Part shown: positions 56,927 through 64,000 of the stretch, in pieces
Layout: each line of letters starts with the position of its first letter
Numbering within the stretch: the first letter of the stretch is position 1
Source: Cerioporus squamosus
Taxonomy: Eukaryota > Basidiomycota > Agaricomycetes > Polyporales > Polyporaceae
DNA length: 64,000 nucleotides
Direction: 5' to 3'
Assembly: GCA_022592435.1 (NCBI GenBank)
Contig: JABYQS010000124.1
Span: 48,785 to 112,784, forward strand
Notes under the pieces: generated by a model
Told to the model about the DNA's origin: nothing
Seen by the model: only the letters and a program-made list of their open reading frames with translations
Database searches by the model: none
Position numbers and translations under genes: made by a program

Positions 56927-58963
56927 TCACAACTCCAGTAGGGCGAGCAGCTTGTCAAAGTTCGGCGTACCGAAACCAGTGACCTAGGTGCATCCTCGCG
57001 TCAGCATGCCAACATTTTGAACGGATGCTCGACTGTGACGTACCGGATCCCATCCCTCGACAGCACTGAAGCCCCGCGGGGCATCGTCATCCTCGCACTG
57101 AATCGAGCTGTTCCCAGTCGTGATATCCGTCAACGCCTCATACCCCGTCGAATACAGCCACGGGTTCAAGAACCCCAGCGGCGCCCGTCCCTTCGCCAGC
57201 AGCCTGTCGTTGATCAGCGCGATGATCGACGCAACGGTCGGGCTGGAGGCACTCGTGCCCGTAACGGGGAAGGAGATGCCCTCCCACACGATGAACCTAT
57301 CCGCCTTCGCGGCGAGGTCGGGGAACGCGCGCCCGCTGGCGTTGAACCTGCCGGCGTTCTCGGACCCGTGCGCGGCGAGCCAGGCGGAGACTGCCGCGTC
57401 TTGGTAGGACGGGCGGGCGTAGTAGTTCGAGAAGCCGCCGCTGGAGCTGACCCACGCTTCTTCGGGGGAGAAGCTTTGGGTGCCGCCGACAGAGGTCACG
57501 CTGGAGGCGATTTAAGTTGAATAGCGCAGGGGGCGTTGACTGGAGGAGAGGAGTCACTCACAACGGGCAGTCCGAGGGGAAGGTGGGCGAGAACAGGGTC
57601 TCGTTGGTCCGTCCGCAACCTACGCCGCCGTCCCCGGCTGCGAAGAGGATCGTAGTGCCGCGGGCACCCAGCTGCGCATACGCCTGACACGCCTTGCTGT
57701 TGAAAAGGTCAGCGAATGAATCGGAATTGATCAACACCGGAGAGGTCCTCGAACATACTCAACAAGGTCGAACGTCAGGCCGCTCTCCGACTGTCCGTAG
57801 CTCGTTGTCAAGACCAGCGGCGGGCTGTCCAGGGAGAGCAGGAAGTTCATCTCGTCTAAGAAACCGAACAGGTCGCCGTCGTGGATGTCGAACCCTCCGA
57901 AGTAGTAGGTTATGTTAACGTTCGTGGCAAGGCCGACCGTGTACTGAATGTCCAGTTCCTAAGCATCTCAAGGTAAGCGTACTGCGCACGGGATAAGGGC
58001 ACGGCATACGCACTCCTTCCGAGACCGACGGGGCCGTAGGGTCGTCCACACCGCCGTCGAAACCGACGAACGTGTAGTTCGTATCAGGGTCCATATCTGG
58101 CCGGTAGGTTTGCAAGAACACCTTCAACCAGTCCCTGTGAGCATTATTGCCGAAGAAACCCGTCACGCCAAGCGAGTTGTTCTTCTGTGTCGCCGGCGTC
58201 AGCGGAATACCATACAACTCCTGGAGGCACGGAATGGTGGTGTTGTCAGGAGAGCATGCGGAAGAGGGGTCGCGCTGCACAACGTTGTGGAATGCACGCT
58301 TCTGCTTTGTTGCGGAAGACAGCTCGATGGAGGCCGGGAACCTGGACATATTCAGTGACATGCTCTCATAGCGCACAGAGAGGGACGTACGAGACAGTAG
58401 GGTGCACGAGGTCGACGTGGCCTTGGAGAACCTGTGGCAGGGAATAGGAGAGCGTCCGGATGACGTCCTTGCCACCGTCTCGGCTGGTGAACGTTGTGAA
58501 GTTGGCGTCGAACAGCTGATTGGCCTTGCTAACAGGAACCTGGATGCTGATCCAATCTCCGGCCGGCGATAAAGTGGTCGCGGTGAGGCCGTTCGCGTTC
58601 AACCAGGTGTCAACGGCATCCTTGGTGTCAGACTTCGGTGCCACCAAGTTCTCGACCTGCAAAGGTAGGTCAATGGAGACAAGCTGGAAGAGAAAGTGGG
58701 AAACATACCTCCTGCTTCGTCAAGTGCTGGCCGTACTTCGGGCTCGCGGGGTCGCTAACACTATAGAGTGCGTCGACCACTCCGGGCGCATTGCCCTGCG
58801 CAAGCGCAAGACGCAACGTGATCGTCTGCTCGGGAGAGGCAGGACCAACACTGGTGAAGCCCTGAGGTGCAGCATCCAGCTTCTCGCGCACACGGAAGTT
58901 CGCCGACGATGTCGCCCAGACAAACCCGAGGTAAACGAAGGGGAGCAGTGCCTTCGCGAACAT
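56927..58963 (-). CDS. Secreted sedolisin (tripeptidyl-peptidase, peptidase S53)
   Basis: Exons on the minus strand: 58709-58963, 58391-58656, 58014-58341, 57759-57958, 57562-57696, 57044-57500 and 56927-56983, giving 565 aa. The signal peptide is FAKALLPFVYLGFVWATSSA. An inhibitory prodomain of about 180 residues (with YGQHLTKQE and SIQVPVSKANQLF) precedes the catalytic domain. The catalytic Glu and Asp lie in SEGELDIQY, across a splice junction. The oxyanion Asp is in AAGDGGVG and the nucleophile Ser in GTSASSPT. The Ca-binding region near the C-terminus looks complete (DITTGNSS, VEGWDPVTGFGTPNF). Acid-active extracellular peptidase that removes tripeptides from protein N-termini. Family length is normal and no defect is visible. 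Confidence 0.95.
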
Positions 58964-60150
58964 GGTGGAAGTGGCCGGTGGTGACCGCGACGAGCACGAT
59001 GAACGCGTGGTGGAGGAGAGAAGTCGACAGACTGCGCTTTATATATGGACCATGCGGATGAAATTGACATCGAGGTTGCGAATCGCGATGTCCATGTGCT
59101 TGCTCCGGCGTTCAATCCCCATCTTCTTCTTGGATTGCCGTAACAGCGTAAGCTGACAGACATCAGCGCTGCGAGACAGCGGGCTGCAGCCGTCGCCGAC
59201 TGACACATAGTCAGTATGTCAGAATGAGGGTTGCGAAGCAGCGGATGGACCGAAGGGGAGGTCCACGGGTTCGGTTAGACTTTCTGGAAGTCCAGGACGC
59301 CGAGTGCTCAGCGTCTGTGAGGAACTGAACATGCTGGACAGCACGGAACGCGGCCATAAGATCGCCTTCGTGTGGAACAGGTTGTGAAGAGTGACGTTGA
59401 AGGAAAGCGCAATCGCCGTGTAGGCCGGCTATGATGGTGGTGTCGAGCGGATGTTACTTAGCAAGGATGGAAGTGACGCACACATAGCTATGGCATGCTT
59501 ACCTCGCAAAGCTTCCGCACCGGACGGTACTGCCGTTGTAGAACAGTCCGCAGCTCATCTCACACTGACAACAGCAGATCTTGACAAGAAGTACTGGGAT
59601 GTTCGCTGTGTCCTGCGTGATCGGCGGTTCAGTACCCGGTTGGTACCCGGATGTACGGACGCACGGTACACCACTGCACTTACCTCGTACTGACATCAGT
59701 TCAGGTCAATGTCGATGAAACCCGCCAGGAAACACGCATGAGTAGATGTCGTCGGTGATTTTTCCATGCTAGCCCAAAGTCGAGCCATCTCGTCGGCCGG
59801 AGGAAGCAGCTCGCCAGTAATGCATCATGGCTGAGGAGAAGTTCAACGTCAACGTTCAACTCCAACGTCTTGCTGCTAGCTTCACTGTCAGCCTTGCATA
59901 TCACCGGGCGCTTGTTGACGCTTCCACGTGTCCCAGCGCAGCATAAGCGCTCACGCTTGGGTTCCCGGCCTCGTGTACTTACCTCTTCAGAGCTTCAACC
60001 TCAGTTGTCTCTTGCGGGCATCCACACTGACGATACTCGGTACTGTATGTCCCGCGAGCATCAGGTTTAAGTGCTGATTTTGCCACCAGCTTTTTCGCCA
60101 TCCGACTAAGAGACGTCCGAGTCTGAATCCCACTAGCACGGCTCACTATC
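58964..60150. other. Intergenic between sedolisin and DUF6535 copy 2
   Basis: Divergent promoters. No supported gene. Confidence 0.45.
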
Positions 60151-62710
60151 ATGTCGGAGGATTCAATCAACATTGCAATTCACTATCCATTGCCCCCGTC
60201 GCCAAGTCTACACGACAGTACGTTGCCAGGCGTACGTCTTCCTTTATCTTGCGATACGATGTCACTGAGTGCTCATGATCATATGCGATCAGCAGGACGA
60301 CGGTGGCAGGGGATCCAGCACTGTTCCTGCTGGTGCAGGCTTCTCGCAAGACCAATCCGTGTCTGGCGGATTCGGGGGCACTCCGTACTATTCTTCTACC
60401 GGCCTTACACCTTATTCGGGGGGATATCCAGGAGGGCATGTCTCAACACCTCATCCCTTCGAAGTGCCGCAGGAGTATCAGTATCATGTCGACTCCTCAG
60501 CTGCAAGTCTTCGTCCTCGTGGACGACCTCTTTCATATATTGATTCCGTCAAATCGGATCAGCGTGCCCATCTAAGTGACGTGAGTTCCATATTGTATCT
60601 ATTGACATAGAGCGATGTGACGAACGGGCATCCAGGATACCACACGCAAACATCGTGCAGTGGTGAGCCTTCCTCGTGCACTCTAGCGATTTGTTGTCTG
60701 AAAGAATTCCTGTCCTAGCCAGACGAAGATCTTCGAGAGCCAGATCCGCTCCCATCCGCTTCTGCCGTACCCGGCGGACCAGACATGTGGGCGATGTACT
60801 TGCAGCATACTACCCAAGGTGACAAGGAGGACATGGAAGCGTGGAACGTCGATCTGGACTCAGATCTTATCTTCGTGCGTAGATATCAATCAAATGCGCG
60901 ATATTATGCTAACGATTGGGCTGTTCTATAGGCTGCGTTGTTCTCTGCGGTTCTCACGACCTTCATCGTCGAGAGTTCCCAGAGTCTACAGCCGGACAAT
61001 TCCGAAGAACTGTTGCGTGCCATCCTCTCGGAGATTCAGACAAGTCGCAACGTCACTGCAGGCCCTATCCCTGCTCCCTTCAAACTGGCATCATCGGCCG
61101 TTCGCGTCAACGTCTACTGGTTCTGCAGTCTCGTTATCAGCCTTTCGGCCGCACTTATCGCCATCCTAGCCAAGCAGTGGCTGAATTATTTACATGCCGG
61201 GCTATCACCTATACCTGCCACTCGCGCCCGGTATCGTCAATTCCGAATCGAAGGCACTCAGAAGTGGCGATTACCTGCAGTTATCTCTTTCATCCCCATC
61301 ATGCTGCACGTCTCTCTCCTCCTCTTCTTCGTCGGCCTTGTTGAGTTCGTCTGGCCGCTCAACGACGCCGTCGCTATCTTCACTTCAGTCCTCGTTTGCA
61401 CTACTGCGTCAGTGTGCTTTGGTGCGAACATCTTAGCATATCTGTACACTGATTGCCCCTACAAGACTTCGGCGACTGTTTTTGCTTCCCAAGTCCTCAG
61501 CCGTTTGGTCGAAGTTGTCCGTAATGTCTGCCTCAGGGCAGTATCGACGTGGACATCACTGCCCATTCGGAGTCGTGCTTTCCTCCACGTTCTCGTCCGG
61601 TGTCGTAATCATTCCTCTCAGTCAGCACCTCTAGACATTCCTCTCGCCTCTGTTCGTCGCGTCGACACCTTCGTCCCAGCGCGACAACTGCGTACGTTCG
61701 AGTCCCTCCGTCTCATATCCTTTCGCGGACACGAAGATCAACACATCTCCCGGCATACGGACGCACTGGACGCCCATATCCTGCAATGGCTCCTCCGGCA
61801 CAGGCACCATGTCAGCAACCTCGAACAGCTCGAACAGTCAATACTGTCCTTTCCCGATCTCGTTCGCCACCGAAGACTGTTCATTGCTGATGGGGTCTAC
61901 GAGGTCCTGGAACAACGCCTCGCCTTGCTATATCCCGTTGGCATGTCGTTCACCCGCCTGTCTCCCGAGCAGCGAGAAGGTGTGACAGCAATCATGCGTG
62001 CACTGGCGATTCTTCACACGGAGGCTGATGTCGATGGTCCCGAGTACCTCAACAACATCCGGGAAGAGAACCTTCCTATTAGTCGCGTCCCACCTTGTGT
62101 CACCTTACGATCACGGCCGTCCACGACAACTTCCACCTCTCCTAATCTGTCCGCGCTGCTAAAGCGTCTGCTCTCCGAATTGGGAACTTTGTCGTCATGT
62201 CTCCCGGTTAGTATGGCGGCATACACCCTCAGGTTGTCGGCTACTCTCAGCATGCAAGAGGTGCTGTCACCAGACCGGATCACCCGCGAGCGAGTTGCAG
62301 AGACGTTCTTGCACCACCTACGATTCATACCACTTACGCCGTTCGCTACTTTCCATCCCCCCACGTCTCGCGCTGAGTACCTCCATGCGACCAACTCAAT
62401 CATACATCTTGCCCTCCACGATATCGCAGATCCCTGTCCTGAGGGCACATCGCACGCGGTTCGATACTGGCTGAACAGTCTCACGAACATGTTAAGACTG
62501 TGCGTGCCAAGTCAAACTCCGGAAGGAAGTCCGAAGTCCGAAGTCCGAAGGCAGCGCGGAGGTGAAGACTTCGGCGAAGTTATTGACCAACGCCCTGAGG
62601 AGACGCAAGGTGTCTTCTATTTGCAAAGGAACAGAACTCCGGAGTTTATACCGGAGCAAGCAACGATGGAGGAAGTCAAGCAGAGAGGGAACCAGAGAGT
62701 CAGAAGCTGA
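60151..62710 (+). CDS. DUF6535 family membrane protein, copy 2, truncated by an LTR
   Basis: Exons 60151-60231, 60293-60580, 60636-60662, 60719-60874 and 60932-62710, all in phase, giving 776 aa. The third exon is only 27 nt. The N-terminus is Gly/Ser/Pro-rich. DSDLIF, AALFSAVLTTFIVESS and SSAVRVNVYWFCSLVISL mark the DUF6535 start, with membrane helices in IAILAKQWLNYLHAG, PIMLHVSLLLFFVGLVEF and AIFTSVLVCTTASVCFGA. Similarity to copy 1 runs to about RYWLNSLTNML (62500). The remaining 70 residues are low-complexity (repeated SPKSEV-type codons) read out of LTR sequence up to the TGA at 62708-62710. The roughly 540-residue C-terminal half present in copy 1 is missing. Confidence 0.8.
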
Positions 62711-63101
62711 ATGACCAGAGTCGGAAGACGGAGGTCGGAGGTCAGAGGTCGGAAGTCCGGACGAAGGTGCGGACGGATTTCAGAAGAGAAGGCAATAGAT
62801 TGAGTTGTTGATACCGAGAAGGATAAGAGGGAAGTAAACGAGATATCAGAACTGAGGTCTAAGGGAGAATACAAGCAGACTTAAATACTAAAGTCCGGAG
62901 GTCCGAAAGGGGTAAGCTAAAAGTAGAGACAGGAGTCGGAGTCCGGTGCCAAGGCGGAAGCAAGTAAGTAGCCAATAGGAAATGGAGGCAAGTGCGGATA
63001 CAAGTGGATACAAGTGCGGATACAAACGGGTAATACTATCGGGACGGAGTCCGGTCGGAGTTGAGTCCGGAGTTGGGTGTCTTGGAGCACGGGATGTAAC
63101 A
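62501..63101 (-). mobile_element. LTR of a gypsy-like retroelement, minus orientation
   Basis: Read on the minus strand it starts TGTTACATCCCGTG at 63101, directly after a G7-rich polypurine tract (63104-63115). It is rich in TCCGGACTCCG-type repeats and contains a TATTTAAG promoter-like element near 62,880. The left end is not fixed; it lies near 62501, where DUF6535 similarity stops, or slightly to the right. The position of the tract says this is a 3' LTR whose internal region extends right, past the window. Confidence 0.65.
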
Positions 63102-63230
63102 GTGCCCCCCCACTGGGTCCGAGCCCTCGAGGACCAAATTGGAAGTGTTTCAGGATGACGTGGACTGAGTGATCGGAGAAGGAGTTCTTCACGGAATCGG
63201 TGATCGGAGATCGGGGGCCGGAGTCCAGCC

Positions 63231-63237
63231 TATATAA
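63231..63237 (+). promoter_or_regulatory. TATA box
   Basis: TATATAAG lies 65 nt upstream of an ACCATGG start and is followed by a CT-rich leader. Confidence 0.65.
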
Positions 63238-63295
63238 GACCGGTCGTCGGTGTTGGGGACTTCAAACTTTTCTTCTTCATACCACCACCACCACC

Positions 63296-64000
63296 ATGGC
63301 AAAGCAAACGAACCCCCAGCCCGCATCGACGGACCTTGCGCGGAGACGCAAGGAGGCGGAGGAACGGAAGAGGAAGGCGGACGAGGAGTTGGCGGAGCTG
63401 GCCGCGGTGGAGAAGGCGGAGTTGGCCGCGGCGGAGAAGGCGGAGTTGGCCGCGGCGGAGAAGGCGGAGGAGGAGCGGAAGCAGCGAGCGGACGACAAGC
63501 GGCCAAGGCCGACGCCAAGTGAGTAGTTTGGGTTCCGGAGTCTGAGGTCTGGCTAACCGTCTGCAGGGTCCCTTGTGACACCTGCCGGAAGAAGTCTGCG
63601 CCCTGCAGGTGGTACACGGACAGCTCGCGAGTGGCGAGCTGTGTGGCGTGTGTTCAGCGGAAGGGGAAGTGCGTCGGGGTACGCCGCCGGAGATGGTCAA
63701 GAAGCGGAAGCGGCCATCGAAGGGGACGGCGGACAGCGAGGTCGAGGAGGTGGCTCCGCCTCCGAAAAAGCCGAAGAAGACGCAGGAGCAGCCGGTGGCC
63801 GGGCCCTCCAAGGACAAGGGCAAGGGCAGGGCGAGGGAGGAGCCGGAGCCGGAGCCGGAGCCGGAGAAGAAGGCGGAGTCCGGCCGGACTCTCCGGGGTC
63901 CGAAGGGGGGAGACAGCTCCGTCGATTCCCTCGACACGAGGGACTTGTTCGGACGTCTCCTCCAGGAGATGTGGAACACCCGCTCGGAGATGCGGAGTCT
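63296..64000 (+). CDS. Lys/Glu-rich protein with Cys-rich zinc-binding-like motif (incomplete, one frame break)
   Basis: Exon 1 is 63296-63518, with a 48-nt intron (63519-63566, good GGCTAAC branch site), then 63567 onward. Exon 1 encodes a highly charged helix with ELAAAEKA repeats. Exon 2 opens with CDTC, then CRW, SCVAC and KGKC, a two-CxxC arrangement seen in many agaricomycete proteins near transposons and likely to bind zinc. After the G4 run at 63676-63679 the plausible frame (EMVKKRKRPSKGTADSEV, then PPPKKPKK and an EPEPEPE tract) is shifted by one base. The gene runs off the window. It lies on the strand opposite to the LTR element, inside what should be its 3' internal region, so it may be an antisense ORF carried by the element. 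Confidence 0.6.

Overview
The window looks like nuclear DNA of a filamentous basidiomycete, most likely an agaricomycete. Genes on both strands are cut by many 48-70 nt GT..AG introns, coding DNA is GC-rich, and two proteins belong to the DUF6535 membrane family typical of mushroom-forming fungi. ATP-citrate synthase is a single fused polypeptide. No species can be named from the sequence alone. All exon models here were built by eye from splice signals, phase and family motifs.

1-21,000 is accessory DNA. A block carrying an XPG/FEN-type nuclease gene occurs twice in direct orientation (1-3,630 and 8,313-11,855, about seven substitutions plus one 87-bp repeat-length difference). Between the copies lie two divergent genes that resemble a two-gene Crypton: a SAP-domain protein with a GCR1_C-like C-terminus (minus) and a tyrosine recombinase (plus) with an intact R..HxxR..W..Y set. 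The second nuclease copy abuts a Ty3/gypsy-type element with intact gag and pol ORFs joined by a textbook -1 frameshift signal. An unknown ORF and a degraded 2-kb stretch follow.

21,000-27,100 holds a mucin-like single-pass membrane protein gene, a 176-bp pogo-like MITE and a decayed staphylococcal-nuclease-like (LCL3-type) gene. 27,100-56,800 is dominated by five paralogous NAD(P)-dependent extended short-chain reductases with the same four-exon plan (exon 1 is 201 nt and exon 3 is 119 nt in all; exon 4 is 188 nt in four of five). Among them sit a DUF1275 membrane protein gene with a repeat inserted in its first intron and a frame break near its 3' end, a DUF6535 gene, an F-box/nucleotidyltransferase-like gene, a proline-rich hypothetical gene, a complete ATP-citrate synthase gene (12 exons, 1,154 aa) and an intron-containing tRNA-Gln(CUG).

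56,900-64,000 holds a secreted sedolisin (tripeptidyl-peptidase) gene and a second DUF6535 gene cut off at its 3' end by an LTR in minus orientation. Beyond the LTR's polypurine tract, on the opposite strand, lies a TATA-driven lysine-rich gene with a Cys-rich zinc-binding-like domain, incomplete at the window edge.

Housekeeping metabolism (citrate cleavage to acetyl-CoA), secreted digestion (sedolisin) and carbonyl reduction (SDR paralogs) are therefore interleaved with several generations of mobile DNA. Three separate single-base frame breaks, two of them in G4 runs, may be real or may be assembly errors.
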